DNA from: Scytolyngbya sp. HA4215-MV1
GTDB taxonomy: Bacteria; Cyanobacteriota; Cyanobacteriia; Leptolyngbyales; Leptolyngbyaceae
Length of the DNA stretch: 64,000 nucleotides
Direction: 5' to 3'
Assembly (NCBI GenBank): GCA_019359045.1
Contig: JAHHIA010000005.1
Location: forward strand, 62,001-126,000
Below are positions 1 through 9,419 of this stretch, piece by piece (the stretch's first letter is position 1; each line of letters begins with the position of its first letter). A model generated the notes under the pieces. It searched no databases. It was not told the DNA's origin and saw only the letters and a list, made by a program, of their open reading frames with translations. The position numbers were made by a program, and so were the translations under genes.

Positions 1-702
1 GATAGGTGTATTGATGCGGGTGATTAACCGCTCAGTGGCTTCAACATAACTGATGACATCCCCCGGTTGGACGAGCGTATCTGGGTTCCAGCGATAGAGA
101 CCGATCGGGGCATGTCCTGTGGCGCGGACATGACTGAGAATGCGGCGATTGGGTGAATTCAATTCGTGCAACTGACGGCGATGACTCCAGGGATGCTCAG
201 CATCGATTTGGACTCTGGCAACCCGCAGAAGCTGCTTTTTAAGCGTAAAAAAGGCTCTGGTTTCCCCTCCCAGGGCTGCCAACGCAAAGCTGGGTACTGG
301 CAATTGGGTGGCTTCAAAGGCGACAAAATTGCCCAGGTGTTCGCTGAGCACCTCATTCAACGTGTCTTGGGCAGAACGCACAATCAACCGTACGTGTGGA
401 TTGAGCGATCGTGCCGCAAAGGCAGCTTCAATATTAATCCGCTCATTACTGGTTACCAACAAAATCGCGCGGCATTGGTGAATCATCGCCTGCACCAAAA
501 TTTTGGGCTGACGACAATCCCCAATCAGCAAATCATCTAGCAAGTCTGGTAGGTCTGGTATTTCCCAATGAGATCGCTCTTCTGCTTCGATCGCATTCAC
601 AGTCACACCAAACTCTTTCAACACCGAGACACAATACTGTCCCAGGCTCCCCAGTCCGCAAACAATAAAACAAGTCGTATCCTGTACTTCGTGGTGACTC
701 AT
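1..702 (-). CDS. TrkA-N (RCK) domain NAD-binding protein, partial
   Basis: The frame is open from an ATG at 702 to the left window edge, giving 234 codons of a longer gene. An in-frame TAG four codons before the ATG supports the start. Residues 16-22 read GLGSLGQ, the glycine turn of a Rossmann fold, and the following region (AILLVTSNERINIEAAF) looks like a TrkA-N/RCK domain. The last visible part (PIGLYRWNPDTLVQPGDVI) resembles a TrkA-C fold. Such proteins bind NAD(H) or nucleotides and gate K+ channels or transporters from the cytoplasm. No membrane segment lies in the visible part, so any pore is further on or in another gene. The family call is good; the transport role is inferred. Confidence 0.75.
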   Translation of the reverse strand, partial: MSHHEVQDTTCFIVCGLGSLGQYCVSVLKEFGVTVNAIEAEERSHWEIPDLPDLLDDLLIGDCRQPKILVQAMIHQCRAILLVTSNERINIEAAFAARSLNPHVRLIVRSAQDTLNEVLSEHLGNFVAFEATQLPVPSFALAALGGETRAFFTLKKQLLRVARVQIDAEHPWSHRRQLHELNSPNRRILSHVRATGHAPIGLYRWNPDTLVQPGDVISYVEATERLITRINTPI

Positions 703-1524
703 ACCGCGATTCTACTCGCACCGTGACTCCCTCATTTGGTAGATATTCCAAGGGGATGCAGCCATTTATCCGGATCAGATGCAATCGATCGAGGATGAAG
801 TAGAGTCAAATTTTCAATTTTGATACTCAGACAAAATTCAAGATTAGCTCCGAAAATCTGCTGAAATAAAAAAAGCACGGTAATTTATAACACCTCGTAT
901 CAGGAGATTGTAGATGATTGTTTCATAATGCAAGACTTTAAAAAAGTTGGAGAAACTTGCGTAAACTTCCAAGATCTGATGAATATCGTAATAGAGATGT
1001 GTGTTGGGTGATGAGGCACGGGTTATCGATCTTCGATCATCGCAGTTGTCCATCACCCGTTTCTACTCATATTCACATCTTTACACCGAAAGAGAGTGCA
1101 GCGCCTTTGAAGGCAAATTGTGAGGATTTTCACCCAACGCTGCCTGCCTACTGGCATTTGGAGATGCGCACGCGCTAAGCTAGATTTTTCTTGACCTCCT
1201 CGCCCCAATCCATCTCATCCTGGTAGGTTTGCAAATGCGTCATAGACATTCGGCAAGCTTAATTCAATGGGCTTGCCATCTTCTATTTGAATTGCAAAAC
1301 TCACCCCTGCCCCCGTTGATTCACTGTTCAAAACATCGCAGCAAAATTCCCCCCAACGGGGCTGGTGATAGGAGATCGGCATGTGAGAACATCGCTAGAT
1401 TGATAGGTAACACTGCCCAATCCGAAGGCTGATGACTGTAAGAACTTTTTGCTGGATGCTTGCCAGACGCTTATGGAGCACTTGACCCGAGATCGCACAA
1501 TGATATCTCCCCCAGGGGACTGGT
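703..1524. other. Intergenic region with one gene relic
   Basis: This stretch separates the divergent TrkA-N gene and the histidine kinase. Apart from the frameshifted small gene at 1175-1382 (minus strand), I see no convincing gene, RNA or terminator. The kinase start at 1525 is preceded by a weak purine stretch (aggggac). Confidence 0.5.
1175..1382 (-). pseudogene. Small frameshifted reading frame, unknown family
   Basis: From an ATG at 1382 the minus strand codes about 53 residues with protein-like composition (e.g. FAIQIEDGKPIELSLPNVY), then hits TGA. Shifting by one base at about position 1222 continues with DEMDWGEEVKKNLA and a stop at 1175. Joined, this gives a roughly 69-residue acidic protein, the size of an antitoxin or small regulator, but I do not recognise the family. 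There is no good ribosome-binding site before the ATG. It may be a decayed gene or a sequencing slip, or the shorter 54-codon frame may be real. Confidence 0.35.
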
Positions 1525-4500
1525 ATGAACCCCCGAGACTCCACTTCTAAATCTGATATGGACAGTGCGATTGAGTGTACAACGCCATTGGTGCATGAAT
1601 CTTCGTTTCGGGCACTTTTCGAAGCAGCCCTGGATGCCATGCTGGTGGTCGATGATTGCGGCAACTATCGAGACATCAATGTGGCAGCTTGTGAGTTATT
1701 CGGCTTGCCCAAAGCAAAATTACTCCAGCAGAAAATCGCAGATTTTGTCGTATCAGAATTGGAATTTAATCAATCCTGGCAACATTTTTTACAAACTGAG
1801 CAAATGCGGGGGGAATTTCATCTGCGGCGAGTAGATGGTTGTCTGCGTACAGTCGAATTTTCTGCAACAGCAAATTTTTCTCCCGGTTGCCACCTCTTGA
1901 TTTTGCGCGATGTGACCGATCGCAAGCCTCTAGAAACTCAGGTACTCAAGTCCGAAGTCAAGCTAAACAGCGTCTTGAGCCACATTCACGGCACTGTTGC
2001 TTGCTTTCACGTATTTGATGATGGGAGATCGGAGCAAGATTACTTGTCTCCCGGACATGAAGTGATCTTTGGATTCACCGCCGAAGAATTTAAAGCCGAC
2101 AAACAGCTTTGGCAGAGCCGTGTGCTCCCAGAAGATTGGGAAACTGTCATTTTGCCCTTGTATGAATTGATTTTTGCCGAACAAACTAGTACGGTTGAAT
2201 ACCGCTTTCGCCATAAAGATGGCAGGATTCGTTGGATTTCAGACACTTTTACCTCTTATCGAGATACCGCAAAGAATTGTTGGATTGTGACGGTGATTGG
2301 CTTTGATATTACCGATCGCAAACAAGCAGAGCTGAAAGCTCAACAAACTGCTCTTTCTGAGCAACAAATGTTTCAACGTGAGCGACTCATTTCCGCCATT
2401 ACTCAAAATATTCGTCAGTCACTCGATCTAGACTACATTCTCACCACCACCGTGGAAGAGGTGCAGCAGTTTCTTCAAGTCGATCGGGTTGTGATCTACC
2501 GTTTTAATCCAGATTGGACTGGAAAAATCATTGCAGAAGCCGTTGAAGAAGAAGAATTCTCGATTCTCAATCGAGAAATTCATGACCCTTGTTTCTACGA
2601 AACGATGCTGCCTGCCTATCGCCAGGGGCGCATCCACACTATCAATGATGTCCAGACTGCTGAATTGTCCCCTTGTTATCTAACGTTGCTGTCGCGGTTG
2701 CGAGTCCGGGCCTCGCTCATGATCCCCATTCTGATCCGACAAAACTTGTGGGGGTTGATGATCGCTCATCAGTGTATTTCTCCCAGACAATGGCAAGAGG
2801 GAAACTGGCAAATTTTGCTCCAGCTGAGCACTCAATTGGCGATCGGCATTCACCAAGCTGAGCTATACCAGCAAACCCAGCAACAAGCTCAAAAAGAATA
2901 TGCTTTGAACCAGATGATTCAGGTGATCCGCAATTCGTTGGATCTCACCACCATTTTTTCTGCGGTCACTTCGGAACTGGGTCAGCTATTACAGATCGAT
3001 CGCGCCGAAATTTTACAATTTCTGCCCGAACAAAACCGTTGGCTCAACATTGCCAGCTATCGCCAAACCCCCGATCTGCCCGACACCTTGGGATTGACCG
3101 TTCCTGCCACCGGCATGCCCTTTACTAAACAGCTCAAGCGCTTGGAAGTTGTGCGGGTGAATGGTCAGCCCCCATCCACAACGATGCTTGCCCCGTTTCC
3201 TCAAACCCCTGCCAGTGCCTGGTTGCTTATTCCTATCCAAATGGGAGACGGGGTTTGGGGCAGCTTGAGTCTCAGCCACAGTGAGCGCTTCTGGCAGTGG
3301 CAAGATTGGGAAGTGGAACTGGCGCAAGCGGTAACCAATCAACTCTCGATCGCCATCCAGCAATCAGAACTGTATCAAGCGGTGCAACGACTCAATAATG
3401 ATTTGGAGCGCCAAGTCGAAGATCGCACCGCCCAATTGCGTCAAGTCTTAGATTTTGAAGAACTGCTCAAACGCATCACGGATAACGTAAGAGACAGCCT
3501 GGACGAAAACCAAATTTTGCAAACGGTGGTGCGTGAACTCGCACTTGGACTGGAGCTAAGCGGCTGTGATGTTGCTATTTATGAACCCAGTCGCCATACT
3601 TTTGTCATTCGCTACGAATATTTGTGCGATCGCAATTTGCTATCCGGACAGGGGCAAATCTCTGCGACCACCGCCACCGCCGATCTCTTTACCCAACTCT
3701 CTCAAGGCATTTCTGCTCAGTTCTGTTTCATTGCACCGGACCCCATCCGCAGTGCTCACCGCAAATATGCGATTCTGACCTGTCCAATCAAGAGCGAGCA
3801 TGATTTCCTGGGCACTTTATGGCTATTTCGTCAGCGGCAAGATACCTTTAGTCCGGCGGAAATGCGTTTAATCCAACAGGTGGCAAATCAATGCGCGATC
3901 GCCCTACGTCAGTCGCGTTTGTATCAAGCAGCCCAAGCCCAAGTCGAAGAATTGGGCAAACTCAACCACATGAAAGACCACTTTCTCAGTACGGTCTCTC
4001 ACGAATTACGCACTCCCATGTCTAGCATCAAAATGGCAACAGAAATGCTGGGCATTATTTTGCGCCAAAGCAATGCCAACAACACTCAGGTGAATGATCC
4101 AAAAGTGCTAACGCCTGAAACCTACCAACGGCTCGATCGCTACTTCAACATTTTGCAGAAAGAATGCGATCGCGAAATCGAACTGATCACCAACCTGCTC
4201 GATCTTTCTCGCTTAGATACCGAAGTAGAACCCCTCAAACCCTGCAAAATCAACTTACTGATCTGGCTACCCGAAATCATTCAACCCTTTGTTGAACAAG
4301 CACGCAACCAGGGACAGCACCTCCGCCTGCAATTGCCTAAGCGGTTACCCGATCTCACTACCGATCCAACCTATCTCGAACGCATCCTCTCCGAGCTTTT
4401 AACCAATGCTTGTAAATACACCCCAACTGGAGAAACTATCACCCTCTCCGCGCAACTCATCAACCCTCAAAGACATCCCAGCGCAAGTCCCTACTCTGCA

Positions 4501-4755
4501 CTCACACTCCGCATTCTCAACACAGGTATCGAAATCCCAGCTCAGGAACTCCCCCGCATTTTCGACAAATTCCACCGGGTTGTCAGCAGCGATCCCTGGA
4601 AGCATAGCGGGACGGGACTAGGATTGGCACTGGTCAAAAAACTGTCCGATCTCTTGGGTTGCACAATTCAGGTCGAGAGTCAGGCAGGACAGACGGAGTT
4701 TACGTTGCAGTTTGAGATGGAGGAGAAGGGAAGGGGTAGAGGCGTGAAAGAGTAG
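1525..4755 (+). CDS. PAS-GAF sensor histidine kinase with DXCF cyanobacteriochrome GAF
   Basis: A 1076-residue soluble kinase. Order: PAS (about 27-135), PAS_3-type (about 145-270), phytochrome-like GAF (about 300-455), a second GAF (about 470-620), coiled coil, a third GAF (about 650-800), HisKA with phospho-acceptor H826 in VSHELRTP, and HATPase (NACKYTP; GTGLGLALVKKL). No receiver domain or transmembrane segment is present, so it should act in the cytosol on a separate response regulator. The first GAF carries DPCF (C356) and SPCY (C384), exactly 28 residues apart, the spacing of the second and canonical chromophore cysteines of DXCF cyanobacteriochromes. It is probably a blue/green or blue/teal light sensor. 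The residue after the canonical Cys is Tyr where His is more common. Confidence 0.88.
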   Translation: MNPRDSTSKSDMDSAIECTTPLVHESSFRALFEAALDAMLVVDDCGNYRDINVAACELFGLPKAKLLQQKIADFVVSELEFNQSWQHFLQTEQMRGEFHLRRVDGCLRTVEFSATANFSPGCHLLILRDVTDRKPLETQVLKSEVKLNSVLSHIHGTVACFHVFDDGRSEQDYLSPGHEVIFGFTAEEFKADKQLWQSRVLPEDWETVILPLYELIFAEQTSTVEYRFRHKDGRIRWISDTFTSYRDTAKNCWIVTVIGFDITDRKQAELKAQQTALSEQQMFQRERLISAITQNIRQSLDLDYILTTTVEEVQQFLQVDRVVIYRFNPDWTGKIIAEAVEEEEFSILNREIHDPCFYETMLPAYRQGRIHTINDVQTAELSPCYLTLLSRLRVRASLMIPILIRQNLWGLMIAHQCISPRQWQEGNWQILLQLSTQLAIGIHQAELYQQTQQQAQKEYALNQMIQVIRNSLDLTTIFSAVTSELGQLLQIDRAEILQFLPEQNRWLNIASYRQTPDLPDTLGLTVPATGMPFTKQLKRLEVVRVNGQPPSTTMLAPFPQTPASAWLLIPIQMGDGVWGSLSLSHSERFWQWQDWEVELAQAVTNQLSIAIQQSELYQAVQRLNNDLERQVEDRTAQLRQVLDFEELLKRITDNVRDSLDENQILQTVVRELALGLELSGCDVAIYEPSRHTFVIRYEYLCDRNLLSGQGQISATTATADLFTQLSQGISAQFCFIAPDPIRSAHRKYAILTCPIKSEHDFLGTLWLFRQRQDTFSPAEMRLIQQVANQCAIALRQSRLYQAAQAQVEELGKLNHMKDHFLSTVSHELRTPMSSIKMATEMLGIILRQSNANNTQVNDPKVLTPETYQRLDRYFNILQKECDREIELITNLLDLSRLDTEVEPLKPCKINLLIWLPEIIQPFVEQARNQGQHLRLQLPKRLPDLTTDPTYLERILSELLTNACKYTPTGETITLSAQLINPQRHPSASPYSALTLRILNTGIEIPAQELPRIFDKFHRVVSSDPWKHSGTGLGLALVKKLSDLLGCTIQVESQAGQTEFTLQFEMEEKGRGRGVKE

Positions 4756-5477
4756 GGAGCCAGGGAAAAAGATAAGCTTTTCATTCAGGGACAGACAATC
4801 AAATATTAAGTTCTGTAATGCATTGCATAACTGCGATCGTTCTCTCTGAGAACTCTGTATGAGGTTTGCGACGCAAGAGAGTCAGATAAAGAATGGATAA
4901 CTTTTAGACAAGTTGCCATTCGATATCACAGGGTAGCATTTGCGACTCCTGGTGCAACCCTCTCCTACATGCACGGCTCAGGCGATCGCAGGGGCGATCG
5001 CCTTTTTTGTTCAGTGGAACTGTTTTTGAAACATCCGAAATTTTACGGGATTCTTTATCAGTTCTTCATCAAGTTCTCTGGCATCTACAATATATTTTTG
5101 ACACAATAAACAAAGAACGCCCATCGCTGAGCGTTCCTAGGTTCCTTCTCCCTTCCGCGCTTGGTGGAGGGGTTTTTGCTTATTAGAAGCGTAATGTTCA
5201 AACCATTCTCAATGTTGCAAAACTGTGTCACTTTTTGAACTGACCACTCCAGATTGACTGATTAATTCACTCTTGGTTGACGGCTTAGCTAGGTGAACTG
5301 TCTGCTCGCTTCATCCTGCATATCTTCCTTACAAGCTTCTAGGAGGGCAATTTCACACTCGCTCAGGACAGAATTTTCTAATCTGCCTGAATCAATACAG
5401 TATTGTAGATTACCGTGTTCTACGATCGCCTACGGACATTCTCAGGGAACTGCTAAACCCTTGGCAGGGATGTTGTT
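4756..5477. other. Intergenic region
   Basis: This holds the terminator at 4981-5008. A second hairpin at 5115-5137 (GAACGC/GCGTTC) is followed by T-rich sequence only on the minus strand. A 47-codon open stretch on the minus strand (5289-5429) has coding-like composition but no start codon. The DNA between the kinase stop and the terminator (about 4800-4980) could carry a small RNA; I see no known motif in it. Confidence 0.45.
4981..5008 (+). terminator. Intrinsic terminator built from two HIP1 sites
   Basis: GGCGATCGC (4981-4989), loop AGGG, GCGATCGCC (4994-5002), then six T (5003-5008): a perfect 9-bp GC-rich stem with a T-run on the plus strand. It lies 225 bp after the kinase stop and would end that transcript or a small RNA in between. 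Confidence 0.8.
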
Positions 5478-7622
5478 ATGCGATCGCTCAACCATCTCAG
5501 TATCAAATCAAAGCTCATTGTCATGCTGCTGGCAGTCAGCAGTTGTTCCATTTTGGTGACTGCTTATCTAGGCTATCGCAGTGGGCAGTTGAACCTCACC
5601 AATCGAGTTTTCAGCCAGCTCACCAGCGTCCGCGCCTCTAAAGCCTATCAAATTGAATCTTACTTCAAGAACATTCAAAACCACACCCAAACCTTGAGTG
5701 AAGATCCGTCGGTTGTTGCTGCAATGCAAGAATTTGCAGCCGCTTACCACCAGCTTCAATCTGCGGAAGTCCCTAACTCGTTTGACAAAAAGATTGCCGC
5801 CTACTACCACAACGAATTCTTGCCTCGATTGGCAAAGGTCGAAGAGGGTTCCCCCATCCTGCAATCCTATACGCCTAAAGCCACGGCTTCGCGCTATTTG
5901 CAATATCACTACATCGCAGATAATCCCAATCTGGTCGGCAAAAAGCATCTCTTAAACACCGCCCCAGACAATAGCGAATATAGTCGCCTACACGCCCACT
6001 ACCATCCAATTTTCCGCAAAATTATTGAAAAATTTGGCTACTATGACATGTTTTTGATCGATCCACAAGGAACGATCGTCTATACGGTATTTAAGGAAAC
6101 CGACTTTGCCAGCAACCTCGACAGCGGTCCCTACAAAGACAGCAATCTGGCAAGACTCAGCAATCTTGTCAAAGAATCAAAGGAAAAAGATTTTTCCCAA
6201 GTTGTTGATTTTGCTGCCTATGCGCCATCTTATGGTGCACCTGCTGCGTTTATTGCCGCACCGATCTTCAAACAATCTGAACTGATTGGGGTGTTGGCGT
6301 TTCAATTGCCAGTGGATGAAATCAACAATGTGATGACGGGCAATCGCAATTGGGAAAGCGATGGTCTGGGTAAAACGGGCGAAAGCTATCTGGTGGGTCG
6401 AGATTCGCTCATGCGATCGGTCTCTCGATTTTTGGTGCAAGATCCCAAAGGCTATATGGAAGCGTTGCGATCGCTGGGCGTGAAAGAAACCGACATCAAC
6501 CGGATTAACCAATACAAGACCTCCATTCTGCAACAGCATGTGCGAACTAGAGCCGTGGAAGAGTCTCTGGCAGGGCAACAAGGCACTCGAATCATTCAAG
6601 ATTACCGAGGGATTCCGGTACTCAGTTCCTACGCGCCCCTCCAAATTGACGGACTGGATTGGGTGATTTTGTCCGAAATGGATCTCTCGGAGGCGTATGC
6701 CCCGATTTATTCGTTCCAGCATCAGATTCTGGTTTATGCCACCTTGCTCATGCTCCTGGTGACCCTGTTGGCAATGGCAATGGCGTATTTGTTTGTGAAA
6801 CCGATTAATCAGCTCATTGACAGCGCACGGAAAGTCGCAGCTGGAGAACTAACGGCGATCGTTCCCCTGGAAGCGGAAGATGAGTTTGGCGATCTGGCAA
6901 AATCCTTTAATGCAATGGTGCGCAGCTTACGGACGCAAACAAATCTTGTAGAAGAGAAAAATCGAGAAAACGAGCAATTGTTATTGAGCGTGTTTCCAGC
7001 CGCGATCGCCAAACGCTTGAAACGAGGCGAGAAAGACATCGCCGAAGATGTATCGAATGTAGCAGTGCTTTTTTCGGAACTAACTGGATTTTCCAAACTC
7101 TCTGCATCGCTTACTGCCTATGAAATTGTGGCAATTTTGAATGATTTAGTTACGGCGTTTGATGAAGCCACCGAACGCTATGGCATGGAAAAAATTAAAA
7201 CGATCGGAGACAGCTATCTAGCGGTCTGCGGGCTATCAGTGCCCTATCTGGATCACGACAAACGGGCGATCGATTTTGCCCTAGAGATGCTGACCATTAT
7301 TCGTCGCTTCAATCATGAACGCGATTTTCAACTGAATATTCGGATTGGGATTAATTCGGGTGATGTGGTTGCCGGAATCGTCGGTCGAAACAAGTTTATC
7401 TACGATGTCTGGGGCGATACGATTAATGTTGCCAATGCGTTGCGATCGGTTTGTCCACCCGGCTCCATTCTAGTAGCCCAAACGATTCACCATCGTCTGC
7501 AAGACCTCTACGAGTTTGAGGCAATGGGAGAAATGCTGGCAAATGGTAAAACGAAGTTAAACGCATGGCGACTAAAAAGTACTCAGTTAACGGTACAGGC
7601 TGAGGGATTAGGGATTTCATGA
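5478..7622 (+). CDS. Membrane-bound class III adenylate/guanylate cyclase-like protein (dCache-HAMP-cyclase)
   Basis: 714 residues: TM segment about 13-33, periplasmic Cache-type sensor about 40-400, second TM about 415-440, HAMP about 440-492, and cyclase homology domain about 520-690. This is a transmembrane receptor meant to turn an external ligand into a cyclic nucleotide. Seen in the catalytic domain: the first metal-binding Asp is Glu (FSELTGF, E534), the second Asp and the purine-selecting Lys are kept (EKIKTIGDSY), VWGDTINVAN is present, but the transition-state Arg is Ala (A654). Activity is therefore doubtful or altered. The stop codon overlaps the start of the cyclic-nucleotide-binding MscS channel (ATGA), so the two are translationally coupled. 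Start ATG 5478 is followed directly by the TM segment. Confidence 0.87.
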   Translation: MRSLNHLSIKSKLIVMLLAVSSCSILVTAYLGYRSGQLNLTNRVFSQLTSVRASKAYQIESYFKNIQNHTQTLSEDPSVVAAMQEFAAAYHQLQSAEVPNSFDKKIAAYYHNEFLPRLAKVEEGSPILQSYTPKATASRYLQYHYIADNPNLVGKKHLLNTAPDNSEYSRLHAHYHPIFRKIIEKFGYYDMFLIDPQGTIVYTVFKETDFASNLDSGPYKDSNLARLSNLVKESKEKDFSQVVDFAAYAPSYGAPAAFIAAPIFKQSELIGVLAFQLPVDEINNVMTGNRNWESDGLGKTGESYLVGRDSLMRSVSRFLVQDPKGYMEALRSLGVKETDINRINQYKTSILQQHVRTRAVEESLAGQQGTRIIQDYRGIPVLSSYAPLQIDGLDWVILSEMDLSEAYAPIYSFQHQILVYATLLMLLVTLLAMAMAYLFVKPINQLIDSARKVAAGELTAIVPLEAEDEFGDLAKSFNAMVRSLRTQTNLVEEKNRENEQLLLSVFPAAIAKRLKRGEKDIAEDVSNVAVLFSELTGFSKLSASLTAYEIVAILNDLVTAFDEATERYGMEKIKTIGDSYLAVCGLSVPYLDHDKRAIDFALEMLTIIRRFNHERDFQLNIRIGINSGDVVAGIVGRNKFIYDVWGDTINVANALRSVCPPGSILVAQTIHHRLQDLYEFEAMGEMLANGKTKLNAWRLKSTQLTVQAEGLGIS

Positions 7623-9103
7623 GTAGTGCCATGGTGCAAAACAGCTTATTGGGTTGGGCGATCGTATTAGTCATCGGATTTCCGTTTCTGGTGATTGTGT
7701 TGGGTGAATCTATTCACTACCTGAAACGACGTGGTAAACCCCTGGCAGCGACCTTGCGCCTGGTACGCAACCTGATTTTGCCTGTTCTGGTCTTTCTGCT
7801 ATTCATGCAGCATGTCCTCAAGCTGGATACCGATGGTCGATGGATTAAGAGTGTTGAGACCTTGTTGTGGGTTTGCCTCATCCATGCTGCCCTTTCCCTG
7901 TTTAATGTCATTTTGTTTGAGCAGGCAAAAGCAGACACCTGGCGTTCCAGAGTGCCTAAATTGCTGATTGATCTGGCTCGGTTGTTTTTGATTCTGCTGG
8001 GAACGGCGATCGTGCTCGCGACTGTGTGGAATGCCGATTTAGCAGGATTGGCAACAGCTTTGGGCGTCAGTTCCATTGTCATTGGTTTGGCCCTGCAAGA
8101 CACATTGGGTAGCGTCACCTCTGGAATTGCGCTGTTGTTTGAGCGCCCCTTTTCGGTAGGCGATTGGCTCCGGATTGGCGAAACCGTAGGTCAAGTGACA
8201 GATATCAACTGGCGAGCCGTGCGTCTACAAACCTTGGAACGGGAAATGGTGGTGATTCCCCATAAGGTAATTGGTGGCGAAACCATCCGTAATTTCAGTC
8301 AACCGCAACGGCTCCATGCCGAACGAATTCGACTGGGCTTTTCTTATAACGATCCGCCTAACTTGGCAAAGCAAGTGTTGAAAAATACGGCGATCGCCAC
8401 TCAAGGCATTTTGACCCATCCAGAACCGCAGATTTTTACGCTGTCTTACGATGATTCTGCAGTCACTTACGAGGTGAAATTTTTTATCCAGGATTATGGG
8501 GATCTGGAAGAAATCCGCGATCGTTTCATGACGCGCGTCTGGTATGCCGCCCAACGCAACAACCTGTCAATTCCCTTTCCCATTCGCACGCTCTACCATT
8601 TTCACGGTCCTACCTCTCAAGCCCAGGACATTTCCAAAAAAGTTGCCGAAAGCCTGCAATCGATTCCAGCCTTCGTCCCTTTGGATAAGGAACAGGAAAA
8701 CGGGCAAAGTTTTTCTCAGGGAATCGTACTTCAGCATTTTGGGGCAGGAGAGAAGGTCGTGCATCAGGGCGATGCTGGTAAGGCTTTGTATATCATCGTT
8801 TCGGGGCAAGCTATCCTTTCGGTGACCGATGAATTGCTCCGCGAACATGAAGTGCTGCCCCTCAAGGCGGGGGAGTTTTTTGGCGAAATGGCACTCTTTT
8901 CGGGAGAACTGAGTCCCGTATCGGTCACGGCGGCGAACGATCTGGAAGTGATGATGATTGCTTCTAACGTGGTCAATCAAATGATTGAACGACAGCCCAG
9001 CTTTGCTCGCGAGATTAGTCAAATTCTAGAAATCCGGCGCAGAGCCATCCAGTCCATAAAACAGACTCCGATGCAACCGAATCTGCAAATTGATATCAAC
9101 TAG
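7619..9103 (+). CDS. MscS-family channel with C-terminal cyclic-nucleotide-binding domain (bCNG type)
   Basis: 494 residues. Several N-terminal TM helices lead into the MscS pore and beta domain (LGVSSIVIGLALQDTLG, FERPFSVGDWL), then a CNMP-binding domain (about 365-475: VVHQGDAGKALYIIVSG, FFGEMALFSGE). This is the architecture of bacterial cyclic-nucleotide-gated channels, inner-membrane MscS relatives gated by ligand rather than strongly by tension. The ATG overlaps the cyclase stop by four bases, pointing to a matched signal/receptor pair. Odd point: the phosphate-binding cassette normally has Arg after GE-(P/L), but here the position is Ser (S432, GELSPVSVTA), so ordinary cAMP/cGMP binding may be lost or changed. 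Confidence 0.88.
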   Translation: MSSAMVQNSLLGWAIVLVIGFPFLVIVLGESIHYLKRRGKPLAATLRLVRNLILPVLVFLLFMQHVLKLDTDGRWIKSVETLLWVCLIHAALSLFNVILFEQAKADTWRSRVPKLLIDLARLFLILLGTAIVLATVWNADLAGLATALGVSSIVIGLALQDTLGSVTSGIALLFERPFSVGDWLRIGETVGQVTDINWRAVRLQTLEREMVVIPHKVIGGETIRNFSQPQRLHAERIRLGFSYNDPPNLAKQVLKNTAIATQGILTHPEPQIFTLSYDDSAVTYEVKFFIQDYGDLEEIRDRFMTRVWYAAQRNNLSIPFPIRTLYHFHGPTSQAQDISKKVAESLQSIPAFVPLDKEQENGQSFSQGIVLQHFGAGEKVVHQGDAGKALYIIVSGQAILSVTDELLREHEVLPLKAGEFFGEMALFSGELSPVSVTAANDLEVMMIASNVVNQMIERQPSFAREISQILEIRRRAIQSIKQTPMQPNLQIDIN

Positions 9104-9419
9104 CTGCTGCGGTTAGGCATAGCGCAGGCGAAACCAAGCTCTTGTTGTATTCCTCTAAGGAACGAGAATCAAATCAGTTCGGGCATTCGGTATGGGTGGG
9201 CTTATCGAATTCCTCATTCCGTTAGTGATGTACTGTCAAACTCACCCGTACTCGGACAGCAGGTTGCTATTACACGAATTCCACAGTCTCGCAGCACTGA
9301 AGCAACGGCTCCAAAAAGCTGTGGCTGTGCAGTCTGACCAACGCATCTAACTCGTGATTTGCGCTCATCTCCTACATCGTATGAAGAATGGCTGAAGGAC
9401 GTGCACCTATAGGGACTCT
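9104..9419. other. Intergenic region between converging genes
   Basis: This gap lies between the channel gene (plus) and the CHASE4 kinase (minus). A 52-codon plus-strand frame (9192-9350) is open, but it has no clear ribosome-binding site or recognisable motif, so I do not call it. No hairpin with a T-run was found. Confidence 0.4.

Noticed and set aside
159-356. Apparent frameshift in the first gene
   Set aside because: A miscounted T-run; with six T the frame is continuous from 702 to the window edge.
5115-5137. Hairpin as a plus-strand terminator
   Set aside because: No T-run on the plus strand; on the minus strand there is no supported gene before it.
5289-5429. 47-codon open stretch on the minus strand
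   Set aside because: Coding-like composition but no start codon and no recognised family.
9192-9350. 52-residue plus-strand frame
   Set aside because: No ribosome-binding site or motif; the gap between converging genes may simply be open by chance.
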